Part shown: piece after piece, positions 9,238 to 18,038 of the stretch | Numbering within the stretch: the stretch's first letter is position 1 | Layout of the letters: every line of letters starts with the position of its first letter | Source: Candidatus Endomicrobiellum agilis | GTDB lineage: Bacteria > Elusimicrobiota > Endomicrobiia > Endomicrobiales > Endomicrobiaceae | NCBI GenBank assembly: GCA_020328155.1 | Contig: JAIXMX010000001.1 | Span: forward strand, 174,889-238,888 | Reading direction: 5' to 3' | DNA: 64,000 bases | Program-made: the position numbers and the translations under genes | Notes under the pieces: generated by a model | Databases searched by the model: none | The model's input: only the letters and a program-made list of their open reading frames with translations | What the model was told of the DNA's origin: nothing

Positions 9238-9675
9238 GTGGCGCATAAGGTGAAAAAAGAAAGTATATGGATTAAAGTGTATATAATAGCGCTGTTTTTC
9301 TGCGGCGTAGGAATGTGGTTTTCTGCGCAGCCCGCACAGAAGCATAAGGTATGTACGGCAACAATGCTTGATAGAAGGATAATGAAAGTTTTGATTGCAA
9401 ACGGCGTTATTAAAAACGATATCATAAGTCAGCATATAAAAGAAAGAGATATAAAAACAGCTGTGTGGAATGAGTTTTATAAGGTAATAAAACTTAAGTC
9501 CGGCGAAACCGTTAAGTCTTTTGAGAAGATTTTTAGAAGTATTGCTAGCTCTATGAAAATGGGTTTGAGCAGGACGGATAATGACGACGGCTCGGTAACA
9601 TATAAGTTTTATTTGCCGGGTAAGAATTATTCCAACATAACTTTTGTTAATTCAAAGGAACCTTCAGGGGGTTAA
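9238..9675 (+). CDS. Small membrane-anchored protein of unknown function
   Basis: I do not recognise a family. The protein starts at GTG, 21 nt after the S41 protease, behind an AGAGGGAC site. It has a positively charged N-terminus, one transmembrane segment at residues about 12-30, and then about 110 extracytoplasmic residues predicted as mixed alpha/beta. It sits in a tight run (protease, this gene, then tsaD 9 nt later), so it is very likely translated. A role in envelope maintenance is only an inference from the neighbours. Confidence 0.65.
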   Translation: MAHKVKKESIWIKVYIIALFFCGVGMWFSAQPAQKHKVCTATMLDRRIMKVLIANGVIKNDIISQHIKERDIKTAVWNEFYKVIKLKSGETVKSFEKIFRSIASSMKMGLSRTDNDDGSVTYKFYLPGKNYSNITFVNSKEPSGG

Positions 9676-9684
9676 CCGCAGAAT

Positions 9685-10707
9685 ATGAATATGCTTGCGA
9701 TAGAAACTTCATGCGACGAAACTTCCGCGTCGGTTGTTGCGAATGGGTCGGAAGTAATGTCAATTATAATTTCTTCTCAGGTAAAAATACATGCTGAATT
9801 TTTCGGTGTTGTTCCTGAGCTTGCAAGCCGTGCGCATATAGAAAATATCAATCCCGTAATATGTCGGGCTTTAAACGATGCGGGGATAGATTTTGTTGAT
9901 TTTGCTCAAAAAATAGACGCTGTGGCTTTTACCGCGGGACCCGGTCTTGCAGGCGCTTTGCTCGTCGGAGCGGTTGCCGCAAAATCGCTTGCTTGCGTTT
10001 ATAAAAAACCTTTAATACCGGTAAATCATTTAGAGGGACATCTCTACTCTTCGCTTATTGAAAATAAGTCTGTAAAACCGCCGTTTTTAGGCGTAATAAT
10101 ATCAGGCGGACATACAGAACTTGTCACAGTGAAGAGTTTTGGTAAGTACAGGATATTGGGAAGAACGAGAGACGATGCCGCCGGTGAAGCGTTTGACAAA
10201 GCTGCTAAAATGCTCGGACTGTCTTATCCGGGCGGACCTGTCATAGATAAAATGGCGGAAGACGGAAATTCTCAAACAATCAGATTTACAAGACCTTACT
10301 TAAAAGGAAGCTGGGATTTTTCTTTTTCGGGAATTAAAACGGCTCTTTTGAACTATCTCAAAGCAAATCCCGTTAAAAACAAAAGGCATTTAAGCGACAT
10401 CTGCGCTTCTTTTAGGCAGGCTGTTGCAGAAACGCTTTGCTTTAAATCTTTTGAAGCTGCCGAAAGGTTCGACTTAAAACAGATTGTCTTGGGCGGCGGA
10501 GTGAGCGCAAACTCCCTCATAAGAAAACTCTTTTTGGAAGCCGGTCGAAAAAATAAGATAAAAGTTTTTATTCCGTCGCTTATTTATTCTACCGATAATG
10601 CCGCGATGATCGGCTGTGCCGCGTATTTCAAACAAAAAAAATGCGGTTTAAAATATAGCGATGTTCAACTCAAGCCTAACCCTTCTCTTTCATTTGAAAA
10701 CTGGTGA
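9685..10707 (+). CDS. tsaD: tRNA N6-threonylcarbamoyladenosine transferase TsaD
   Basis: TsaD transfers the threonylcarbamoyl group from threonylcarbamoyl-AMP to A37 of ANN-decoding tRNAs, working with TsaB and TsaE. The N-terminus (LAIETSCDETSASVV) and the metal-binding HLEGHLYS motif (canonical HxEGH) near residue 114 are clear. The ASKHA nucleotide-binding glycine motifs appear as GGHTELV and GGGVSANSLIR. The length (340 aa) is normal. It begins 9 nt after the small membrane protein gene. Confidence 0.97.
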   Translation: MNMLAIETSCDETSASVVANGSEVMSIIISSQVKIHAEFFGVVPELASRAHIENINPVICRALNDAGIDFVDFAQKIDAVAFTAGPGLAGALLVGAVAAKSLACVYKKPLIPVNHLEGHLYSSLIENKSVKPPFLGVIISGGHTELVTVKSFGKYRILGRTRDDAAGEAFDKAAKMLGLSYPGGPVIDKMAEDGNSQTIRFTRPYLKGSWDFSFSGIKTALLNYLKANPVKNKRHLSDICASFRQAVAETLCFKSFEAAERFDLKQIVLGGGVSANSLIRKLFLEAGRKNKIKVFIPSLIYSTDNAAMIGCAAYFKQKKCGLKYSDVQLKPNPSLSFENW

Positions 10708-10809
10708 TTCTAAGCTTTAAGATGCAAATTTTAAAGAGACGGCTTATTTTCTGCTTGTTCCGCTTAAAATTTATAAGTCGTTGTAAGTAATAGTCGCTTA
10801 GAAAACAGT

Positions 10810-11790
10810 ATGTTTAATGAGATGAAAATAAAAAAAATAAATATAGGAGATATCGAACTTGACAATAATATCATCCTTGCTCCTATGGCGGGAATAACAG
10901 ACTTGCCTTTGCGTTGCCTTGCAAAAAGCGGCGGAGCCGGCCTTGTCTATACGGAAATGATGTCGGCGAAAGCGCTTGTCCGCGGTGATGAAAAAACAAA
11001 AAAACTTCTTAAAATAGCAGATAGCGAAAGACCTGTTGCAGCGCAGATTTTTGGCGGCGATGCTTACAGTGTGTCGGAAGCGTCAAAAGTTGTAAGAGAC
11101 GAAGGCGCCGATATTATAGATATTAATCTTGGATGCCCTGCGAAAAAAGTAGCGAAAGCCGGTGCAGGCGCGGAACTTCTCACCAATGAAAAACTTGTTT
11201 CTGAGATTTTAGAATCTGTTGTGAGAAGCGTTGACATACCTGTTACAATTAAAATTCGCACGGGTCTTCTGCCAAGTCAGAATATAGCACCAGAAATTGT
11301 TAAAATAGCGCAGAACTGCGGAATAAAGATGGTTGCGATACACGCGAGGCCTGCTTCGCAGGGACACTCAGGGTCTCCAGATTTAAAATCGTTTGCCGCT
11401 GCCTGTTACAACGCGAATATTCCCGTTGTTGCAAACGGCGGTATTGTCGATGAGAAAACGGCGGCGGATTTTTTGCAGCTGCCTAATTGCGCGGGAATTA
11501 TGATAGGGCGCGGCGCTTTAGGTAATTATTCAATATTTAAAAGACTTAAAGAGTTTTTTAACGATGGCAAAAAGCTGTCTTTGCCGTTAAAAGAAGAAAA
11601 GATGGAGTGGTTAAAGAAACACGCTCAGTATTCTGCGGAACATTACGGTGAGAAAAAAGGATTTATCGTTATGAGAAAAGTTGTCCACTATTATATTAAA
11701 GATCTGCCGAATGCCGCAAAAATACGCGATATGTTTAATAAAAAAGTAGTTACGTTATCAGACTTTAATGAATTGATAAAGCTTATTTAG
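10810..11790 (+). CDS. dusB: tRNA-dihydrouridine synthase, DusB type
   Basis: This FMN enzyme reduces specific uridines in tRNA D-loops. It is a TIM barrel beginning with LAPMAGITDLPLR (FMN binding) near residue 25. The catalytic cysteine lies in INLGCPAKKVAKAGAGA near residue 100. The IHARPASQGHSG segment and the phosphate-binding VVANGGI and GIMIGRGALGN segments follow. The NLGCP(A/V)KKV pattern and 326-residue length match the DusB group. No strong site precedes the ATG. It stands 100 nt after tsaD. Confidence 0.93.
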   Translation: MFNEMKIKKINIGDIELDNNIILAPMAGITDLPLRCLAKSGGAGLVYTEMMSAKALVRGDEKTKKLLKIADSERPVAAQIFGGDAYSVSEASKVVRDEGADIIDINLGCPAKKVAKAGAGAELLTNEKLVSEILESVVRSVDIPVTIKIRTGLLPSQNIAPEIVKIAQNCGIKMVAIHARPASQGHSGSPDLKSFAAACYNANIPVVANGGIVDEKTAADFLQLPNCAGIMIGRGALGNYSIFKRLKEFFNDGKKLSLPLKEEKMEWLKKHAQYSAEHYGEKKGFIVMRKVVHYYIKDLPNAAKIRDMFNKKVVTLSDFNELIKLI

Positions 11791-11995
11791 ATGCGCCGAT
11801 GTGGCTTTTTCAGAAACTCCATTGCGGCGGACGCGTTAAATACAGAGATTAAATACCAAAAGAAGAATAATTTATTCCGACTGGGAAAGAAAAAACCGTT
11901 AAAGTTCCTCTCTGCATAACGGAAGCTTAAGTAAACACAAATACCGCGTGGTTATTCCGTTGTCTTTCATGCTTTAGTCTGTAAGCGTATTTTTA

Positions 11996-12025
11996 TTGAC
12001 AAAAAAGCATAATAATATGTAGAAT
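11996..12025 (+). promoter_or_regulatory. Sigma-70-type promoter of the tol-pal cluster
   Basis: A perfect -35 box TTGACA (11,996-12,001) is followed after 18 nt by TAGAAT (12,020-12,025). The start of transcription would fall near 12,032, leaving a leader of about 40 nt with an AGGAGAG ribosome binding site ahead of pal. It is one of the best promoter matches in the window. Confidence 0.7.
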
Positions 12026-12070
12026 AATCGGCAATTGATAAGCTGAACATAAAAACAGGAGAGCTTTTAA

Positions 12071-12562
12071 ATGAAAAAGTTTTTATTGCCAGCTCTAGCT
12101 GCCATATTTATTTTTACAGCAGGCTGTAAAAAACAGGATATAAAGCGCGACGATGCAGACAGCTTAGAATTAGAAACGGTTGCTTTTACCGACGAGCCGT
12201 CAGTAAGAGTCGATTCTAATAAAGATATAAACCTTAAAACCGTATATTTTGATTTTGACAAAAGCGATTTGACAAAAGATTCTATGGAAACTTTAAAAGA
12301 AAATGCGGCTTATTTGACGAGCAATTCTGACATAAAAGTTGTTCTTGAAGGTCATACTGACGGAAGAGGTACTACCGAATACAACTTGTCATTAGGACAG
12401 CGCAGAGCTTTAAAAGTTAAGGAGTATTATACGCAGCTTGGAGTTGCGGCTAACAGAATTGCGACAACTTCATACGGACGGGAAAAGCCTGTTGATTTAG
12501 TAGATAACGAATCGGCGTGGGCAAAAAACAGAAGAGCGGAAACAAAACCGCTGACGAGATAA
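12071..12562 (+). CDS. pal: Peptidoglycan-associated lipoprotein Pal (OmpA-like domain)
   Basis: Pal is an outer-membrane lipoprotein that grips peptidoglycan and binds TolB. The signal peptide ends in a lipobox (FTAGC, Cys about residue 19). The C-terminal OmpA-like domain starts VYFDFDKSDLT and contains LEGHTDGRGTTEYNLSLGQRRA with the diaminopimelate-binding Asp and Arg. Length is 163 aa, usual for Pal. It has a strong AGGAGAG site and its own promoter. It heads the tol-pal cluster, whereas in E. coli pal is near the end. Confidence 0.93.
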   Translation: MKKFLLPALAAIFIFTAGCKKQDIKRDDADSLELETVAFTDEPSVRVDSNKDINLKTVYFDFDKSDLTKDSMETLKENAAYLTSNSDIKVVLEGHTDGRGTTEYNLSLGQRRALKVKEYYTQLGVAANRIATTSYGREKPVDLVDNESAWAKNRRAETKPLTR

Positions 12563-12568
12563 GAATAA

Positions 12569-13249
12569 ATGAAACGATACGGATTTTTGTTTGTATATTT
12601 TGTATTTGTGGCGCTTACCGTCGGATGTGTTCCATTGAATTCGAATGTAATCACGGACTTAAGGAGCGAAATGTCTCAATTGCAGATACAATACAGGGAG
12701 CTTTGGCAAGATCATGCCGATTTATATGCAAAAGTTGATTCGGCTTGTGTAACGCTTGACGCTCTTAACGCTTCGATACAGGATTTACAGAGTAAAAATT
12801 CTATATTGAAACAGATGATACATGATTTTAAAATTGTTTCAAGCGAAAAGTTAAAAAATAGCCGCAGCGTTATGCCTTCGTCTCTTTATCAGAACGCTTA
12901 TAGCGATTACTCAATGGGGAAATTTGACCTTGCGTATTCGGGGTTTCAGTCGTTTGTAGATAAATATCCTCATGCCGAACTTGCGCCGCAGTCTCAGTTT
13001 TATATGGGCGAATGTTTTTATTCGACGAGTATGTGGGAAAAAGCTTTTGAAGAATACAGAAAAGTAGAACAGCATTATAGTAAATCGAATTTGGTGCCGT
13101 CTGCGAGGCTTAAATCGGCTTTGTGCTGTGAGATGCTTGGTAAAAATGATGAAGCGGCAGACGTCTTTTCGTCAATACTGAAAGATTTTCCGCAAAGTCC
13201 GGAATCTTTAACGGCAAAAGAGAAGATCAAAATACGTAATAATAAATAA
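12569..13249 (+). CDS. cpoB: CpoB/YbgF-like Tol-Pal lipoprotein with coiled coil and TPRs
   Basis: In E. coli CpoB links outer-membrane constriction by Tol-Pal with septal peptidoglycan synthesis. This protein has a lipoprotein signal (lipobox VGC near residue 20), a coiled coil at residues about 30-90, and a C-terminal set of TPR-like repeats. Those repeats begin YQNAYSDYSMGKFDLAYSGFQSFVDKYP and continue with QSQFYMGECFY, the classical YbgF pattern. The lipobox differs from E. coli CpoB, which is a soluble periplasmic protein. Its start lies 6 nt after pal and its last base overlaps the first base of the next gene. Confidence 0.85.
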   Translation: MKRYGFLFVYFVFVALTVGCVPLNSNVITDLRSEMSQLQIQYRELWQDHADLYAKVDSACVTLDALNASIQDLQSKNSILKQMIHDFKIVSSEKLKNSRSVMPSSLYQNAYSDYSMGKFDLAYSGFQSFVDKYPHAELAPQSQFYMGECFYSTSMWEKAFEEYRKVEQHYSKSNLVPSARLKSALCCEMLGKNDEAADVFSSILKDFPQSPESLTAKEKIKIRNNK

Positions 13250-14025
13250 TGTTCAAAAGAGATGATTTATTACCTTATTTAATAATTTCAATATTTTTGC
13301 ACATGACGGTGTATTTTTTGTTTCACGGTAAGGAAAAGCCTGTTTTTCTGTCTGCCCCCGTAGAAGTTTCTTTTTATTCTCCGTCTCAGCAGAAAGCAGA
13401 GCAATCGCCGGCTGCGGTTTTTGAAAGAAAAGACGAACAAGTCGCTCTCCCCGTGCGGGAGCGGATAAGAAACAGCGACGCAAAAGAAGATGTTGTCGTA
13501 AGGAAAAAAAAGTTGTCAGAAGAGAACATAGATAGTCGAGAATTCGAAGGAAAATTGGAACCTCAAATCAAAACTGACGCAAAAAAATCAGACGAGCAGT
13601 CCGCGAAGCCTGTTGAAGAAAAAAAAGTTGAAAAGGCGCTGTCCTCAGGAAATAACAGCAATGTTGAAACTTTTCAAGCGCCGGATTCTAACAGACTGCC
13701 TGCCGGGACAGGCTCGCAATATGAAGGACTTTCTTTTGATGTTCGGGATTTTAAATATTCTTATTACAAAGGGCAAATAGTAAGGAAAATAACAAGTTGT
13801 TTGAGACGGTCTAAAAGTTACGAAAAGTTCAGAGTGCTTGTATATTTTAAAATACGAAGAGATGGCACGGCGTTTGATATTTCCGTTAAAGAATCTTCTG
13901 GGAACAGCGAATATGATAAGTATTTTTTAGACACGATACGTCGCGCGTCGCCTTTTCCTGATTTGCCCGATGGTTATGAGGACGATTCTCTGGGTGTTTT
14001 TTTTGAATTTAAATATGGAAATTAA
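13249..14025 (+). CDS. tolA: TolA/TonB-like energy-transducing protein
   Basis: One N-terminal transmembrane helix (about residues 8-24, preceded by FKRDD) anchors the protein. A long hydrophilic, Lys/Glu-rich linker follows (residues about 40-160). The C-terminal domain of about 90 residues resembles TonB/TolA C-domains (VYFKIRRDGTAFDISVKESSGN...). Its position between cpoB and tolB, in the same cluster as tolQ and tolR, makes a TolA role the best explanation: it would couple the TolQR motor to Pal-TolB. The sequence alone does not separate TolA from TonB. Confidence 0.75.
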   Translation: MFKRDDLLPYLIISIFLHMTVYFLFHGKEKPVFLSAPVEVSFYSPSQQKAEQSPAAVFERKDEQVALPVRERIRNSDAKEDVVVRKKKLSEENIDSREFEGKLEPQIKTDAKKSDEQSAKPVEEKKVEKALSSGNNSNVETFQAPDSNRLPAGTGSQYEGLSFDVRDFKYSYYKGQIVRKITSCLRRSKSYEKFRVLVYFKIRRDGTAFDISVKESSGNSEYDKYFLDTIRRASPFPDLPDGYEDDSLGVFFEFKYGN

Positions 14026-14040
14026 AATATTAAAATAATA

Positions 14041-15330
14041 ATGAAAAAAATTTTTTTCTTTATTCTCGCGGTTTTGTTTTCCGCTGTGGCGGTCTATGCT
14101 CAAGTTGATGTTTATCTTTCTCTTTCCGCGACGGGGAAAAGATCTGATATTGCCATAGAATATTTTGTTGCCGCGGATGGAAAAGCCGACACCGTAAAAT
14201 ATGCAAAACTCTTAAAAGAAATAATAGAAAACGATCTCATTTTTTCCAGATATTTCAATATAGTGCAAGACATACCTAAGAATACGGAGAACACTTTAGA
14301 AGAGAGACTGTTTTCGTGGGAAAAGAAAGGAGCGTCGGTTCTTCTTACGGCTTCCGTGTCTATTGACGGGGATAAACTCGTCCTTGAGTCGAATTTGCTT
14401 GACGTTGCCACCGGAGAAACAATATGGAAGCGCAAGTATAAAAATGAGATTTTAAATTACAGATATATGTCTCATGAAATAAGCGATGAAATTGTGCGAA
14501 AATTTACGGGCGAAACCGGCATAGCGCGTTCAAAAATAGTTTTTGTAAATGACGGCACAAGATTTAAAGAGTTGTATATTATTGATTACGATGGATATAA
14601 TCTGCGCAGGCTCACTAAAGACAATAAAATAAATATTCTTCCTAAATGGTCACCGGATGGAAAGCAGATAATTTATACAAGTTATCTCTACAATAATCCT
14701 GATTTATTTGTGTTGGATCTTGTCAAAAACAGACGCAGCATTATCTCAAAGTATCAGGGATTAAATGCCAGCGGTTCATTTTCTCCGGACGGCAAAAAAA
14801 TACTCCTGACTTTATCACGAGGCAGGTATCCGAATTTGTATCTTATAAATATGTCCGGCGAAATACTGCAGAGGATGACCGAAGGTTCATATATTGATAC
14901 GAGTCCGTCTTTCGCTCCTAACGGACAGGAGGTAGTGTTTATTTCAGACAGACCCGGCTATCCACAGCTCTATATAATGAGCATTGACGGTGGAAATATA
15001 AGAAGACTTACGACAAGCGGTTTCTGCGATTCTCCTTCGTGGTCTCCGCGTGGCGATAAAATTGTTTTTACAATGAGGCAATCGAAAGGAAATTATGATT
15101 TGTATGTCTATGATTTGCCTACCGCAAAAATAACAAAACTTACAAATAACCATAGAAACAACGAAAATCCGACATGGTCGCCGGACGGAAGATTTGTCAC
15201 ATTTTATTCAAATATATCGGGTAAAGGCGAAATTTATATAATGGCTATCGACGGATCGGGCATAAGAAAACTTGTGGAACTTCCGGGTACATCTTATACT
15301 CCGTCATGGTCTCCTACTTTAACTAGATAG
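14041..15330 (+). CDS. tolB: Tol-Pal system translocation protein TolB
   Basis: TolB is a periplasmic beta-propeller that binds Pal and relays force from TolA. The signal peptide ends at about residue 21 (VYAQ). An N-terminal alpha/beta domain (residues about 22-150) precedes a WD40-like/PD40 propeller made of repeated blades with motifs such as PKWSPDGKQIIYTS, PSFAPNGQEVVFISD, PSWSPRGDKIVF and PTWSPDGRFVTFYS. The 429-aa length is standard. It is 15 nt downstream of the tolA-like gene. Confidence 0.95.
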   Translation: MKKIFFFILAVLFSAVAVYAQVDVYLSLSATGKRSDIAIEYFVAADGKADTVKYAKLLKEIIENDLIFSRYFNIVQDIPKNTENTLEERLFSWEKKGASVLLTASVSIDGDKLVLESNLLDVATGETIWKRKYKNEILNYRYMSHEISDEIVRKFTGETGIARSKIVFVNDGTRFKELYIIDYDGYNLRRLTKDNKINILPKWSPDGKQIIYTSYLYNNPDLFVLDLVKNRRSIISKYQGLNASGSFSPDGKKILLTLSRGRYPNLYLINMSGEILQRMTEGSYIDTSPSFAPNGQEVVFISDRPGYPQLYIMSIDGGNIRRLTTSGFCDSPSWSPRGDKIVFTMRQSKGNYDLYVYDLPTAKITKLTNNHRNNENPTWSPDGRFVTFYSNISGKGEIYIMAIDGSGIRKLVELPGTSYTPSWSPTLTR

Positions 15331-15355
15331 AGATTTCTTATACAAGAGGATAGAA

Positions 15356-15994
15356 ATGTTTGAGGGGAAAAATTTTATAGATATACTTAATATGGGCGGT
15401 TGGACTCTTTTCGTGCTTTTAGGTGCGTCAATTCTTTCAATAACAGTCATTTGTTTTAAGTCGGTTGAGTTCTGGACGAAGTCAAAAGTGACAAGGTCTC
15501 AATTTGTGCATAGACTGGTGGAAAAAATTAAAAAGGACAGATTTGAAGATGTTGTTGATTTCTGCGATACGGTTGATTCTCCTCTGGCGCCGGTTGCAAA
15601 GGCGGGCATAATTGCTTTTAAAGAAAATGAAGGAAATATCGGCGAATCTATGGAGAGGGAGATAATGATTCAGACCGTAAAGCTTGAACAGTTTACCACT
15701 ATTTTAGGGACGCTGGGGAGCGTTGCGGTTTATATAGGCTTGTTCGGAACGGTTTTAGGTATTATAAGAGCGTTTCATGATATTTCCAAAATGGGTTCAG
15801 GTGGCATATCGGTTGTTATAGGCGGTGTTTCAGAAGCGCTTATTGCGACGGCAGCGGGTCTTTTTGTTGCAATTCCCGCGGTTATCGCTTATAACTTTTT
15901 TACAAAACTCATAGATAAATTTATTGTAAATATGGAATACTGTTCTTCCGCAGTTGAAGACACTCTGAAAGGAAAAACAGGCAAATGGCTTTAA
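15356..15994 (+). CDS. tolQ: Proton-channel subunit TolQ (MotA/TolQ/ExbB family)
   Basis: TolQ forms the proton-conducting inner-membrane motor with TolR. There are three transmembrane segments: residues about 17-37, then two in the C-terminal half with the family block LGTLGSVAVYIGLFGTVLGIIRAFHDI and ISEALIATAAGLFVAIPAVIAYN-like sequence. The 212-aa length is normal. The gene overlaps tolR by 10 nt, indicating translational coupling. ExbB is the alternative name, but the cluster context favours TolQ. Confidence 0.92.
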   Translation: MFEGKNFIDILNMGGWTLFVLLGASILSITVICFKSVEFWTKSKVTRSQFVHRLVEKIKKDRFEDVVDFCDTVDSPLAPVAKAGIIAFKENEGNIGESMEREIMIQTVKLEQFTTILGTLGSVAVYIGLFGTVLGIIRAFHDISKMGSGGISVVIGGVSEALIATAAGLFVAIPAVIAYNFFTKLIDKFIVNMEYCSSAVEDTLKGKTGKWL

Positions 15995-16389
15995 ACAGAA
16001 AGAGAAATGCTGTTATGTCGGAAATCAATATAACGCCGTTTACCGACGTTGTTCTTGTGCTTCTTATTATTTTTATGATAACCACGCCTATGCTTATGCA
16101 GCCGAGCATAAAAGTTAATCTTCCCAAAACACAAATATCCGATAGCGAGGATGCCTCAAATATAGAAGTTTTGATTTCAAAAAATGGATATGTTTATGTT
16201 GAAGGAAAACAAATACATAATTCAAATGTTGAAAGTGTGATGCGCAATATGGTGTCTTCGCATACAAGTAAAACTGTAGTTATAAAGGGCGACAAAGAAG
16301 TTCAATACGATTACATAATACAGTTTATGGATAAAGCTAAAAAGGCAGGGGCAATCAAATTTGCTCTTGCGGTTGACAATAATAATTAA
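15985..16389 (+). CDS. tolR: TolR (ExbD/TolR family)
   Basis: TolR is the small subunit of the TolQR motor. It has a short cytoplasmic N-terminus (SEINITPFTDVVLVLLIIFMITTPML) with the key transmembrane Asp in TDVV, and a periplasmic domain of about 100 residues ending near KKAGAIKFALAVD. The length (134 aa) is typical. The start overlaps the end of tolQ by 10 nt. It closes the cluster pal-cpoB-tolA-tolB-tolQ-tolR. Confidence 0.92.
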   Translation: MALNRKRNAVMSEINITPFTDVVLVLLIIFMITTPMLMQPSIKVNLPKTQISDSEDASNIEVLISKNGYVYVEGKQIHNSNVESVMRNMVSSHTSKTVVIKGDKEVQYDYIIQFMDKAKKAGAIKFALAVDNNN

Positions 16390-17502
16390 AGTAGGACACA
16401 ACTGAGATGTCTATCCGTTCACTATAGAGAGACTAAAATTGTTTGCTGTCATGCAAATCGTATGAATTCATAGTTTGTCAATATTTACATTGGATATTGC
16501 GGTGCAGTAAATGAAAGCGTTGAGATCATCAAACTTACTGTTGATTTGTTTGTTTCTAATTATGGGTTCAAGCTTTATATTTTATTCGTCGATGTCGCTT
16601 TATGATTTGATAGCGGGACAGCAGTCGCCCAATTTTTCTCCGACATGACCTAAAAACGAAACTTTTTTATTCTTTGCCGTTTTGTATATTGATATTAAAC
16701 AGAGATCTTTATCGCCCGGTCGTAATTTCGTGGGTTTTATGGGTTACAGTCGCCGCGTTAATCTATTGTTTAGCCAACGGGAAACAACCGAAACAAATTT
16801 TAAACAATGTATTCTATTCGCTGATGATTCTTGCAAAGGTTATGTCGCGGTTGGCATTCATTTGCATACAATAAGCTCACATGACAATGTTGCTCCTGCC
16901 GGAGTGAGTTTAAAAACACATTTAAGTCATAAGTCAGGTGTTTGATGCTTTCTCTGATATGGAACATAATCAAATATGTTTGGATTGCAATTGTATTTTT
17001 TATTTTTACAAGTAGATTTTTTAATTATATAAAAAAGTATTTGCCGCTTGTTATGGCTGCGATTTTTGCGTCAGTTGCTGCTTATTTCTATTAATCGTAA
17101 AAGCGGTTGTGCGGGCCGATACGAACAAAATTATAATGAGTTTGATAATGCCTGTTTTGGCGCTGTTTGGTGTATTATGGATTATTTTGTGGAGAATTAA
17201 TGGCAATAGTGGCAGTTTGTAAAAGTTGAGTTTATTTTACGGTGTCTCTTATTGTTTTGCCAGCCGCAGTTTTTGTGTGAAAACGGTGGAAAAAAAATAA
17301 TTTCGTAAAAAAATAGCTACGAGGTATTTTCCGCAAATCTTATTGAAAAAGCAGATGCGTTTTTTCTAGAGTTGCCGGCATAGAGAAAGTGGCGGAAGAA
17401 CTTATTATGGTGCTTATTCTGTGTAGTTGACAGGTGCAACTGTCAACGCTTTTATGCCTCTTAGATGGCGGATATCGGGAAAAGTGCGAAGGGAAAAAAC
17501 GA
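16390..17502 (+). pseudogene. Decayed membrane-protein gene(s), possibly an FtsK-like N-terminal domain
   Basis: Downstream of tolR the plus strand carries several short frames with strongly hydrophobic content: MKALRSSNLLLICLFLIMG from 16,511, a stop, then RNFVGFMG in one frame and VTVAALIYCLANG in the next. A 49-residue frame follows at 16,945-17,094 (MLSLIWNIIKYVWIAIVFF...). The order transmembrane helix, loop, then a glycine-rich helix resembles the FtsK membrane domain, but the match is weak. All pieces are out of frame with each other, so this is a dead gene or genes. Confidence 0.4.
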
Positions 17503-17958
17503 ATGATAAAGAAACTGCTAAAGTTTTTATTTACCGATGGTATTTTAAAAAAAGATATTGCTTTTTTGAAAAAGATTGTTTTATTTAAGAATCTTTCAGA
17601 AAAGCATTTGGCGAAAGTGGCGTTGATTGTTTTTAAGAAAACTTACCTTGCCGGGGAAAAAATTTATGAAGTTCATCAGGAAGCGAACGTTGTTTACATA
17701 GTTAAAAGTGGGCATGTCAGATTGAATGCCGGCAGTGATGGCAAATTTGTTGAAGCCGGAGATTTTTTCGGCGAGATTTCTTTAATCGGGAGCTATAAGC
17801 ATAATTGTAGCGCGGTTGCTTTGAAAGACAGCGAACTCCATCTTATATACCGTGCAAAGTTTGACGATATGTTCTCGTCGAACGGCAAGGCGGGGTTGGT
17901 GATAATGAAAAACCTCGCGTTAATATTTGCAAAAAGACTTGAGTATTCTGAGATTTAG
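17503..17958 (+). CDS. Cyclic-nucleotide-binding-domain protein without DNA-binding domain
   Basis: I chose the ATG at 17,503 because it follows GAAGGG; the track ORF begins 23 codons earlier at an unlikely start. After a basic N-terminus (MIKKLLKFLF), the protein is a single CRP-like beta-roll: FKNLSEKHLAKVA, LAGEKIYEVHQEANVVYIVKSGHVRL, then EAGDFFGEISLIG, where phosphate-binding residues usually lie. The Arg that binds cyclic nucleotide phosphate is not obvious (the position reads HNCSAVAL), so ligand binding is uncertain. No helix-turn-helix follows, so it is not a transcription factor of the CRP kind. It sits before the permease gene. Confidence 0.78.
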   Translation: MIKKLLKFLFTDGILKKDIAFLKKIVLFKNLSEKHLAKVALIVFKKTYLAGEKIYEVHQEANVVYIVKSGHVRLNAGSDGKFVEAGDFFGEISLIGSYKHNCSAVALKDSELHLIYRAKFDDMFSSNGKAGLVIMKNLALIFAKRLEYSEI

Positions 17959-18038
17959 AAAATAGCCGCTGCCGTAATTCTAAAAAGGCGGGATTTTTGA
18001 AGTATTAGCAGACGTAAAAATAATGTATAGGGGAAACG

